DNA of 64,000 bases from Sarcomyxa edulis (Eukaryota; Basidiomycota; Agaricomycetes; Agaricales; Mycenaceae), in the NCBI GenBank assembly GCA_009761415.1, contig QUOL01000007.1:1178001-1242000 (forward strand), written 5' to 3'. A program made the translations under genes and the position numbers. Numbering within the stretch: the first letter of the stretch is position 1; the number at the start of each line of letters is the position of its first letter. Below the pieces are notes generated by a model. That model was not told where the DNA came from, did not search any database, and was given only the letters and a program-made list of their open reading frames with translations. Below are positions 1 through 11,100 of the stretch, piece by piece.

Positions 1-3000
1 CACCTGCTACTCCGCGGGCATCAGGTCTTTGGGAGAGAGAACGAGAGAGGCAACGGGAGAGGCGGAGATTGGAGAAACTGGTAATGGACGACTTAGATCT
101 GGATATTGATTATAAAGTGTCTAAATCCACGTCCCCATCTGGTGCAAAGCGCGGCGTGCGTTCCTCGAGAAAGGTTCATCACTGCCACCCCTTCTCGTTT
201 CCAGATTTGCACTGATATATCGTGTTTCAATCTAGCATCGGACAAGACGTAACGAAAGCAGTCCGAGCATAGATATCAATATCCCCATGATCAGGATTCA
301 GATACGATGTCCGCCCCCTCCAAAGTATCCTCCTCGCTCAGGCGCTTTAGTTTTCGACTTGCATGACATCAAACTATTGAGTGGTTCGACGCCAGTAACC
401 GCAACACCTAGGTTTGCCAATATCGATGGCCCATCTATGTCGACCGCCTCTGGTGGTCAAGTGCTGTCGTCTGCCCAGTGTAGGAGAATCGTAATTGCTA
501 TCTCCTTAGTCGAGGAGAGCAAAGCCACTGCTATCATCTCCTTGGGATCATTGAACTCTAGTGTGGATCCTCACGGTCTGGATCCCGATACAAGAACAAC
601 AACACCGCCTTTACAGCCTCGCATAGTCATAACGAAGTCCAACTCATTACAGAAATCCTCATCCCTTTCTCCTTCCACGTCAACAATAACAGCGCTGAGT
701 GTTGACATTCCTTCGGCACATATCAACATATCCAAACAGGCATTGGATGGCCTACAATACTGGGCAGACGATACTGCTCAACTCGCAGAACGTGCCTTCA
801 ACGACACTTCCACGGAAAAGGCAGATAGCCGAAGTACAAGTCTACTCGGAAGTCGGTATTTCGCCAAGTCTCAGGACAGCAGCAGTAGAAGTGGAAGTGG
901 GTTTAGTAGACGTCGACAGGAGCCAAGTAATGAAACTGTGGTCAAAATTGGTATCTCTGACGGTAAACTTCTTTGTCTGTCCACAGATTGGGTGTTTTGC
1001 TTACCGACTTCGTCTCTAGCTTTGATTAGACTCCTAGTTCCTCAAAGCTCAGACGAGGGACTCAACGTTGTACGGCCATTCGATGCACGGGTCTTAGATC
1101 TCGATGTTCTGATAGAGCTGAAGCCTGAAGGCAAGGTGTGTGTATCGACATGTTATCTCAGCATCTAGTGTCTCACCAAGATATGATAACACCAGGATGA
1201 AACTGTGATCACTGTAGGAGTGATAAATATGAAAATAGTAGAGACTACCCCGTCGAATAAAACATTGGTGTACCTGGCGTTGACTGCGTCTCGTAGCTTG
1301 GTCTGCATCTATATATCTTCACCGTCAGACGTTGCTAACGTGTTTTATGTTGTAGATTTCAGTTCCAAAGCCCCTTGTTAAACTTCGTTTCACTTCTTTA
1401 ATTGTACCAGAAACCACGGCCAAAGAATCGCGGATCAAGTTAACGCTGTGTGGGTTCACGTACAATTTGTTCCCCGATTTTACTTGGGTCTCGGAGCTAG
1501 GACAGTTTGTAAAGGCTCCTCCTGGTGTAGGTGGTATCTTATGATTTGCATAGGTCAGAACTAATCATAATCCTAGGCATTCGAGTCTGTCATTCCGAGT
1601 GAACGAACCCGAGTATCTCTCAAAATCATGGATGGCTCTCTACGTGCATTGGCCCCTACTCATCCGGGCTCACTTTTACTTTACGTCGGCGACTTGGAAT
1701 TCTCGACGGACATTGTTGGAGGATCACCTGATTTCTCATTCCATTTATCTATCCCTTCCTTGTCTCTTCTTGCTATCGATGCTATTCCTGACCCTGCTAT
1801 CGAAAACTCCAGAACGTCATCCGGAGTTTCCTACTGGAAGGTTCGTCCTATGGTTAGACAAGTGCCCTCGAAACTGATGGACGTTTGCAGGGAGCTGGTT
1901 ATGCTCTGCTCGCCGAAATATCTGGTTTAGACATCAACTTTGACAATTCTGATGCTATTAAACCCCCTGATACTCGAGTAAGCATGCCACTATTTGATAA
2001 ATCAAGTTTAGAAGCATAACGGGTCCTCAGGTGATTGTACATAAAATCGGTCTCCGACTACATCTCTGCGCAGATACTCTCACAGCGGTGATCGCTTTTG
2101 CTGGGGACTTAGGCTCTGCTTTCAAACCTCCGCACGATCAACAGTGAGTAGCAATACCGTTCTATCCCAACCACTGTACTCAATATCTCCTAGGCCTCCG
2201 AAAGTAAAAAGAGAACCAACTGTGGTATCTGAGCGGATGCAGACCCATCAAGGGCTTATGTGTAAGTCCATATCCAGAAAAAGTGTGATATCGTAGATTC
2301 AATCCTTCTCCTTAGCCTCTGTTGATGAGAACGCTTTCAAGCGTCTACCGGAAGTCGGCCCTGCTCCAGACATGATATACGACGACCTCCCTACCAATCT
2401 GGATTATCTGGATGAATCCTTTGGAACAGCCGCAGGGCTTCGGGAACTCCGTGACGACGATTTAGATGAGTTCGACGTTGAAGAGACCGAAGCTGGCCGA
2501 ATAACACCCACATCGGGAGGGCCGCAAAGCGGCATAATCTCGAACGTGGGTGGGGAGACCGTCAAGATTCTTCGTCCTGAAGGTATCCATGTCATTGAAC
2601 ACTATTTCGATACATTGCCTCCTGATTCGGCAAATGAAGCTTCAGAGTGATTATCTTCCCAATCTCTCTTCTCCTGCGCCACTGATACGTAATCTGACAG
2701 ATTTGGCGATACCACCCTTCGTGTAAGAGTTCAGAATGCTGATGTTGTTGTCTTCTTGTATGAGGGCTACGACTGGGTCAAGACACGGAAAACAATTGAA
2801 GAAGAAGTGAAAGAGATGCGTCGAAGGTTGGCTAAGATCAGGCAACTGGTAGCGAGCGGGCAAACTCAGGACCCGAGTATTGAAGAGACGAGCACACTCC
2901 TCTTCAACTCGGTATACATAGGCTTGGAACAGGACGCTGAAGAACTTGAACCAGGAGCGCTTATCGCTGCCATCGATGACGAGTTGAAGGACGATTTCGA

Positions 3001-4590
3001 AACGGCCAGTCAAAGCTCTTGGCAGTCACTTAAACCGCCAACATCGGGGAAACCACGGCCACGTTCAGCACGAGTGCATGGCAAACGATTGTACCGTGCG
3101 AAGGGCCCAAGCATCGAATTTCGCTTAATGGGTGTAAAAGCGGAGGTCGACCAGTATCGACCGAATGAACCTATGGTATCTAGAACTTTCGCTACCGTCA
3201 AAGACCTGGAAATTCTGGATCATGTCAAGACATCTACTTGGAGGAAGTTTTTGACTGAACTGCGGTCCGATTCGCGAGGGAACGTTCGAGAGACGGACTC
3301 CAATATGGTACGAGTGGAACTTCGGAGTGTACGTCCAGTACCCGATCATCCATCTGAAGAGGCACGGCTCCGTGTAAGTTGTTATTACCGACCTTCTTCT
3401 CATACTACGAGGCTTATCTGAATTATAGGCCAAGATTCTTCCCCTTCGGTTGTACGTCGATCAAGATGCCCTTGATTTCTTGAAGAAGTTTTTCAGCTTC
3501 AAGGACCCTCATGCCGCGCCTACTCCTAGCGCAGAGCCCAGTGATACAGACATCTATTTCCGTAGGTATATCTAATCCATCATACAGATTTCTGCTCACG
3601 AAAATGTCACAGAAATCGCTGAGATCTTCGCCGTGGATTTGAAATTGGACTACAAGCCCCGCAGAGTTGATTATCGAGCTCTGCGTGAAGGAAAAACAAT
3701 TGAGCTCATGAATTTCTTCCACTTTGACGGTGCAGAAATGACGCTTCGGCACCTCACCTTGACAGGGGTATGTTTCTATCAATATTACTCTACATGCTTG
3801 AATTTTAACTCCAGTTATCAAGGTGACTGGGTGGCCCAGAATGTTCGATATGTTGAACGACCTGTGGACACCGGATGTCAAGGCCACTCAACTCGCTGAA
3901 GTAATCTCTGGGGTCGCTCCTATCCGCTCAGTCGTCAATGTCGGGTCCGGAGTCGCTGATCTTGTTCTATTGCCCATTGCTCAATACAAGAAAGACGGAC
4001 GAATCGTCCGAGGAGTGCAGAAAGGGACCACTGCATTCGTCAAGTCCACTGCCATGGAAGCCATCAAATTGGGAGCGCGTTTAGCGACAGGCACGCAAGT
4101 TATCCTCGAGCAGGCAGAGGGTGTGTTGGGGGGTCAGTTCAACCATGTCATAACCACTGAGACGGTCCAAGTTCCTACCTTTGGTGAGGGCCTCGATGAG
4201 CGAGGACTGGCGTATGCAAGCGACGATGAGGAGGCGGATCTGATCAGTAAATACGCCGAGCAACCGATGGATGTGAAGGAAGGCGTCCAGTCGGCGTATA
4301 GGAGTCTGCAGAGGAATTTTAATTCTGCTGCGCAGACTATCCTTGCAGTGCCCATGGAGGTATATGAAAGATCTGGCAACGAGGTGAGGATATTTCGCTT
4401 GCTCTTTTAGAACGTGTGACTAATCATCTTCTAGGGTCCTGTACGAGCTGTTATTCGAGCAGTCCCGATTGCTGTCTTGAAACCGATGATTGGCGCAAGT
4501 GAAGCCGTGAGCAAGACGCTCATGGGGCTTCAGAACACACTGGATCACAATATTAGGCACGAGAACGAGGCGAAATATAAGCAACGATAA
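1..4590 (+). CDS. ATG2: Autophagy-related protein 2 (C-terminal part; 5' end outside window)
   Basis: Atg2 is a rod-like lipid-transfer protein that moves phospholipid from the ER to the growing autophagosome membrane. The window opens inside the gene: codons run in frame from base 3 (an Arg/Glu-rich stretch, then an acidic DLDLDIDY patch), and the match continues through at least ten exons to the TAA at 4588-4590. Recognisable family segments are the [11 protein letters not shown] block near 290-330, the [20 protein letters not shown] block near 3635-3690 and the ATG_C tail with repeated amphipathic segments ([20 protein letters not shown], then [20 protein letters not shown] near 4440-4500). 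Introns are about 50-70 nt, with a longer one near 1133-1356. The next gene, RLP24, faces it tail to tail. The assignment is secure; exact edges of the exons before 290 are not. Confidence 0.93.
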
Positions 4591-4826
4591 TTTTACGACT
4601 TGGACGGACTGTACCATATATCATGTATGCATACCTTTTCTCTCTCTTTCTGTACGGCATTTGTAGTTTTATATGTCCGCATAAACGCATACATATCGTA
4701 TTATGGTGTGAGTTTGATACAAAGGCAAAGCGAGCCAAGTGAAATGAAGATGGAAAGAGAGCTGACGAACATCCTCTACAAGAAAACTGGGTAAACGCAT
4801 AGAGGAAAGAAAAGAAAAATGATAGA

Positions 4827-5639
4827 TCAGTCCATATCCATGCCCATGGACCGTCCCTCGCCTGGTACGAGAGCACTTCTGGCCTTCGTACCAACTTTGA
4901 TCTTCTCGCGTACTTTTGACGTCTCTGGTGATGCGACTGATATGGGTTTGACGAGATTGGTAGATGATTTTGCGGATTCCATTGTCTTTCTGCGATGAGC
5001 CCGTTGTTTTTCTCGGCTCGCAGCCATTCTGTGGGAGGAGTTTAGTACAGAGAGCAGAACTCTCAAGGAACGTAAGACTTGCCTTGATTTCCAGAACGCA
5101 TGCTCTCTCCGACTCTTGATCTCTCCCACCCGTTTCATTGCCTTGAGCGTCGTCTGGACGAGCTCGCGGTTGTAACGAACAGGTACGTTTCGTCGTTTCT
5201 CGAAGTCGATCGTTGCGTCCTAACAAAGAGTCAATGTTCAGAAGAGTTCGGGGTAGAAGATGGGTAGGAGCTCACAATGGTCATCTCCTTCCCAGCTGCT
5301 TTACGGAACGCTTTCGTCCATCGGACCTTTCGAGGGTTCCGCTTCATTCTGAAGTGCACTGATGAGAAAAGTCGTTGCAACGGAGACAAAGGGATCCTCA
5401 CTTGAAATTTTTATGACATCTATGGACAGAATTATGAGCAAATACTTTCCAAAGCCGATATGATAACGAAACATACTTGGACGTGCAAAATCTGAACACT
5501 TTTGCGTCGTTTCTTACAAACGCAGAACCTATAGAAACGAGTTCAGCAAGACATATAGGGAGATCAAGAATGAACAATGTAGCATACCGTGCCCTGGATA
5601 TACATTCGTAGAACAGAAATAACACTTTTCGATACGCAT
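4827..5639 (-). CDS. RLP24: Ribosome biogenesis protein RLP24 (eL24-like)
   Basis: Rlp24 occupies the eL24 site on pre-60S particles and is exchanged for eL24 in the cytoplasm after Drg1 ATPase recruitment. The start at 5639 gives [18 protein letters not shown], the conserved zinc-ribbon N-terminus with two Cys. Later exons give [38 protein letters not shown] and [16 protein letters not shown], all family hallmarks, then a basic tail ([11 protein letters not shown]) ending in GMDMD. The protein is about 190 residues, normal for fungal Rlp24. It has at least five short introns. The last one (5029-5082) uses a GC donor (AG|GCAAGT), because no GT donor keeps the frame between HAFWKSR and MAASREK. 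It lies upstream of, and on the same strand as, the ATG2-facing 3' end. Confidence 0.93.
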
Positions 5640-5862
5640 GGTAGGAGATGTCGAGGAAGGTGGACTTGGTGAGGTCGAAAAGCCAGAACGATCGAAGTGA
5701 ATAATTTACTCTGATCGTGGGAATAACATACCTTTTCTGGTCTCAATTTTTTGCCGAATATCATCTTCGAGTTCTAACCAAGACCCAACCATGATTGCAT
5801 AGATAATCGTATAAGTACAACTATTGGTGTATATCCGTCTTACATTCCAATCGACCCCATTT

Positions 5863-7558
5863 CTACAACTTCGCTCTCGTATCACTGCATCCACATAAAT
5901 CCTCTACGACTTCCCCCGCCCTCACACCAAGTACGCTGAGCAACGTATCACTCAATCCATGCGTAGCTTCTTCCACACCTTGGAGGTATATTCTTGGACC
6001 GCTTCCTCCCTTCGCTCCGGATCTCAATTCGCTGACCGGTAAAAGTCGGTATCGACGCGAGATGTATACCATGTCCGGAGGGGGTGACACGCTTCCTGTG
6101 TTTTCGTGTCCGTACTCTCGATAGGGGACCAATTTTGCATCCGGACCGCTGCTAGTGAGTCCGAACTCTTTACCCAGAGAAGACTGGCGGAGCAGCGACA
6201 CCCACGAGTTCCTCTCGTATCCTGTAGCGCAAACGATGGCGTCGTAAGTATGCGTGAAGAGAGATTTTGTTGTGGTGTTTTGGAAGACTAGGTCAATATT
6301 GGACGTGTTGGACGATGATGCGGAGAGAATAACGGTGTATGGCCGTATGTTTATCCGCGGCCGCGTGCTGATACCTGTTTTTGATCCTGTCCGGCGTGCT
6401 ATTCCGTCGTCGACTTGTTGGTCGTACAGAATTTCGTGTAACTGTGAAGAGGAGTCAGAATATGACAGGATCGACGCGTGTAGAGGTCACTTGCTGCTTC
6501 GATTGTACGTGGGTTGACAACGCTATGTTCGACGAGAGAAGATTTCGCGTTATTTCGGGGTAGGAGAACGGAAGGACGATGTCGACGTACCCATAATTTG
6601 TGTCCTTGAACTCCACGAGCCTCCCTTGACGCGCATCCGAGGGCGCCGCATACCATTCGTCGGTCGCTGCAGGATCGAATATCTCGTTCGAGAAAGGCGA
6701 GTCGTCGCTTGGCTTGAGGGACCCTTTACGGATGATGGTGTCGATCTGATGTCGTCCACCTGGGGTGGAGTCAGAAGGCAAGGCGATCGCGTTCAATCGG
6801 TCCACGAGATCGAGCGTCACTTCTGCGGCAGATTGGCCGGATCCGATGACTGCTATTCGCAGGGGACGAGTGGTGGCGGCAGTAGCAGCCCGGCGAAGAA
6901 GAGCATCGATGGAATAGATGTAAGTTGAACTATGAATCACCAGGGGTTCAGGCTGTTTGCTTATGGCATAGAAGGGTTCTGGGATAAATGGAGAACCTCC
7001 CGGGGAGATTATAATATCGCCTGTGGGACTTCAGTTGGTCTAATAATATTTTTCCATGGAACGGATGGACGCACGCGCCAAGTATGTCAATTCATCACCA
7101 CTGGTGACATTCCTGCACTTTACGGCGATAGACGCACCATCTGGACCTCGATTCAAAGCGACGACCTGGGAACCGTAGCGGACCTGTATTCCATGGGCTT
7201 CGACGTATGACGCAGCCCAGGCAAGATAATCCGAGTATTCTTTGCGAGTAGGAATGAGAGAAGCGCGATTTATGAAGGCTACGAGACGGGTGGGAGACTG
7301 GGAATGGAGGTAAGAGAGGAAACTAAGTGGGGATCTAGGTGAACGGAGGGTTGCGAGGTCTTTCAGAAAGCTAATCTGCATCCGGGCGTTTGGAAGGAGC
7401 ATTCCTGGGTGCCATTTGAAGTGAGAGTGCTGCTCGATGAAGAGGGCATTTCTAGGTGGGGATGAATTTTTAAAGTCCCATTTTTCGAGGAGGGCTGCAG
7501 CGATGGCTAGATTTGCAGGGCCGAACCCCAGGCCAATTACGTCGTACACCACGGCCAT
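5863..7558 (-). CDS. OMO1: L-ornithine N5-monooxygenase (siderophore biosynthesis)
   Basis: This SidA/Omo1-family flavoenzyme hydroxylates the side-chain amine of L-ornithine using FAD, NADPH and O2, the first committed step to hydroxamate siderophores. The start at 7558 gives DVIGLGFGPANLAIAAALLE, the FAD-binding GxGxxN-type motif. LNARM-like and substrate segments follow (HPGMLLPNARMQISFLKDLA), then the NADPH motif IAVIGSGQSAAEV and the late ATGYERN motif near 6230. There are three exons (7558-7075, 7020-6491, 6441-5863) with introns of 54 and 49 nt; together they give exactly 530 residues, typical of the family. It diverges from the siderophore NRPS across a 557-bp shared promoter. The C-terminus (GCSDTRAKL) has no obvious sorting signal. 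Function is inferred from family motifs and its neighbour. Confidence 0.95.
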
Positions 7559-8115
7559 CTAGGGAAGAAGAAAAGGATGGAGGTATAAATTGTGCGATGT
7601 GGTTAAGTAGTTGAGCTTAACATGTGGGCTCAAGCTTGGTGTTATTCTGGGCTGGACCCGTGGCTCCACTGGATTGGATTGGTGTGGGGTGGCGATTGCG
7701 GTGAGTACTTTTGTGCTTGAAGCCATGGCTGGCCAGGGGAGCAATAGGATGGCTGTGATTAGATTTTGGATTAGATCTCAGATGATCCAGACACTCGGCT
7801 ATCCCTTATCTTTGAGTAATCTTATCGCGATCTAATCGTGATAAGATAGATCGCGATAAGATTAGATCTCCCCTCCGCACTCCCCGTTTGGCTCTTCTGC
7901 CATGCTTTCCTTCCGTCTCGTCCACCTGTAACATCTGGGCCATTATTATCGTGTAGTTAATTCCGTATGGGCGCACCATATGTTCATTCCTAGTCTTCTG
8001 CCTACAGTCGCCAAAGTTCTGCCGCAGTTCTGCATGTGATCGACCAACCAACCAACCATCCTGCTTTATCAACACCATCTCTCGCCCTGCCTCTCCTGTA
8101 CCAGCGCCTATCATC
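7559..8115. promoter_or_regulatory. Bidirectional promoter between siderophore monooxygenase and siderophore NRPS
   Basis: This 557-bp gap separates the start codons of the two divergently transcribed siderophore genes and contains no convincing coding sequence. GATAAG/CTTATC hexamers are clustered at 7805-7860, with further weaker GATA-like words such as TTATCG near 7945. In fungi, siderophore genes are commonly repressed under iron-replete conditions by GATA factors of the Urbs1/SreA/Fep1 family that bind GATAA-containing sites. That this promoter is under such control is inferred from the motif cluster and the gene pair. Confidence 0.7.
7817..7864. repeat. Perfect 18-bp inverted repeat carrying GATAAG sites
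   Basis: The left arm at 7817-7834 is TAATCTTATCGCGATCTA and the right arm at 7847-7864 is its exact reverse complement, with a 12-base spacer. Each arm holds one GATAAG (minus strand 7821-7826, plus strand 7855-7860). The spacer holds a third at 7840-7845, and a fourth lies just outside at 7805-7810. The three central copies share the longer word ATCG(C/T)GATAAGAT. The structure could bind a dimeric or clustered GATA factor; a role as a terminator is unlikely because both flanking genes start, not end, here. Confidence 0.85.
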
Positions 8116-11100
8116 ATGACCGCCATATTAAACTTCCTCGAAGGATACAACCCCGTGCAATGGCCAGATCTCGCTGCAGACCGTATTCCGACACCAACAT
8201 CATATACCTCCGCACCTCAGACCGTCGACTTTGCAGGGAACAGGTCCATTCATGACGACACCTTCAGCGCTGCAGTGCTCGTAACTTTAGCTAGAATTAT
8301 TGGCTCGTACTGCGGTGCGTCCGATGTGCTACTGGCCCTTGGCGATGGAGAAGCACCTACTTTTGTACGAGTGCATTGGACGGACGCCGAGACATGGCGA
8401 GATGTCATGACGAAGGTGAACCAACATCTGCACGGGGGTACAAATGGGGTTTCATTGAAGACCATTCGCGACACGCTCGGTCTGACCGAGAAACAAATGC
8501 CATGTCTTGCCCTCTGCAGCGAGTCCAAAGACTTGACAAATCACCCTCTGGTTCTTTCTTGCGATCAAGCATCTTGGACCTTCTCCATAACTACTTCTAA
8601 CATGAATATTCACCCTACTGTTTCCTCCAATCTCCTCTCTCAGTTCACTCTCCTCTTCGAACACGGTCTGACGCATCCGCACACACCCATCTCCTCCCTC
8701 CCTGTCTTCCCGCCTCACCTCTCCTCGATATGTGGGCGTACCTCTTCAGCGTACCTACCGCTCCCTGTCAGAATTATAACTGACCACTTGACCGCACACT
8801 CCATCTCAACCCCCAATTATCCTGCAGTCCGTTGGTATCCAGATCCTTCTGCTACTACCACCTTCGAAACCATAACGTTCCTCGAACTGCACCAAGCCGC
8901 TAACCGACTAGCCCGATGGCTTGTCATCGAAAATCACCTCAAGAAGGAAGACAGAGTCGCGGTATGCATGCAGAGGGATCTGTCTTTCCATGTGGTTATG
9001 ATGGGTTTATTAAGAGCTGGTGGATGCTATGTTCCGGTACGCATGCATATTCGGTATTTGGAAATATGACTCTCACCTTGTTGGCTTAGATTGACCCGGA
9101 ACTTCCGACTGAGAGGAAGACATTCATAGTCAAGGATTCCAATGCTCGATTTCTCTTCACATCTGAAGGCCTCTTTGGCGGCTCCGTAGCGTCGACTAAA
9201 TTCATCGACATCGATGACCCCGCAAGTCGTGCTGGTATCCAGTCTCAAAGTTCCGACGACTTGGACGAAAGTATGGGTCCAACACCAGACTCGCTTGCAT
9301 ATCTTTTGTATACTTCTGGTGAGCTCGAATGATTTTACAGACGCTTTCTAAGACTAAGTTTGTACATTAGGTACGACAGGGACGCCCAAAGGATGCCTGT
9401 TGACGCATCTCGGGCTGTCAGAAGCGATAAGTGCACTCAGCTCATTGGCGAGGGATGTCAGAATGGATGATGTCAAGAAAGAAGGAAGTTATTTGGGTGT
9501 GGCTTGTTAGTCTTATCTTCCGTTACTTCCTTTAGGCCAGTCTCGTTGACCCAAACAAACAGCTATAGCATTCGATGTCCACCTCGCTGAAACATTTGTC
9601 CCCCTACTCCTCGGAATGCCCCTTCTATGTGCACCCCGCGCATTATTGTTTGAGGATCTGCCAGGAAGAATCAAAGAGATGGGCGTCACACATGTCGGGA
9701 TCGTGCCTAGCTTGATTGAGGCTACTATGGCTGCAGCTGTCACCGATGTAGACGAAGAAGGTCAGACAGGTATGACGCTGAGGTACATAGCCAGTGGAGG
9801 CGAGAAGATGAGCAATTCTGTAAGTCATCCCATCTTCGAGACCTGCCATTGCCGTTCTGATGTTCATTTGCTCAAGTAGATATTGGATAAATGGGCAAAT
9901 CATCCTAAAGTCCGGCTAGCCAACTTTTATGGACCTAGTGAGGTCACAATCGGGTGCTGTGCAAGGTTCATGGATGGAAGGACACCGAGGGCGAACATTG
10001 GAAAGTCCTTTTGGAACGTTGGTTCTGTGAGTCTCCGTTCTCTTCCCATTACCTCCGTTCACAGCGCTTACCTTGTGTTAGTATGTGGTGAATTCGAATA
10101 TGGCGATTGTCCCGCGAGGCGGGGTCGGTGAGCTAGTAGTAGAGGGACCATTAGTAGGGAAAGGTTATCACGGACGAGATGATCTAACAGCGAAATCGTT
10201 CATGGAATGGCCGGAGAAAGGGATGTGGGCTTATCGTACAGGAGACTTAGTCCGTATGTATACATCCATATCATTTCCACTTCTGAATATTGCTTACTGA
10301 CCTTTTTGGGACATTAGGAATGATGCCAGACGATACTCTTGAAATCTTGGGCCGAATTGATACACAGATCAAGCTGAGAGGTGTACGAATCGAGTCGGAG
10401 GGTGTATCTGCAGTTATTCGCAAAGCTGTCCCGGCTCCCCCTTCGAACCCGAATTTCAGTCTGGACGCATCGACGATCTTGGCGAAACACCCTTCTATTG
10501 GCGTGGAGCAGCTGATCTCCTTTATTGCCTGGGATACTTCCGTTCCTGTGGCCAAGCGGAGGACCGTACGGCCTAGTGTTATCACCACTCTTCCGCGGGA
10601 TCTAGAGGAGATAGGGATGATTGAGATGATCAAGAAGGAGTGTGAGGTCGAGTTGGCCAGTTATATGAGGCCCAGTTGGGTAGTACCCGTGACGTGGTTG
10701 CCCTTGAGCGGAAATGGAAAGGCGGATGTCAAGGTCTTGGGAGCCTTGTTTGAGGAGACGGATGTTGCGGTGCTTGTCAGCTTGATGAATAGTGGAGGAC
10801 GCGGTGATGGAGATGATTCGCGGCAATCTCGAACCCTTTCGGAGACGGAGGAAAAGGTTCTGAAAGTGATGGACCGGCATACACCCGGGCCAATGAAGAG
10901 GGAGAAGACGGACCCTACCAGGCTTAACATTTTCGAATGTGGAATGGACTCGATGGGAATCGTGAAATTTGTTGCCGATTTGAGGGTGGCATTCAATGTT
11001 GACCTCCATGGAATGTCAGCTTCCGAAGTCATGAAGGCGTCGACTCTTGAGAAGATCGCTACTCTCGTCGAGTCAGGCGAACAACAGTCCCCATTAGGAC

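Noticed and set aside
4553..5226. Overlapping minus-strand ORFs of 113 and 185 codons
   Set aside because: They run across the 3'UTR and out of frame over RLP24 exons; the RLP24 frame is the conserved one.
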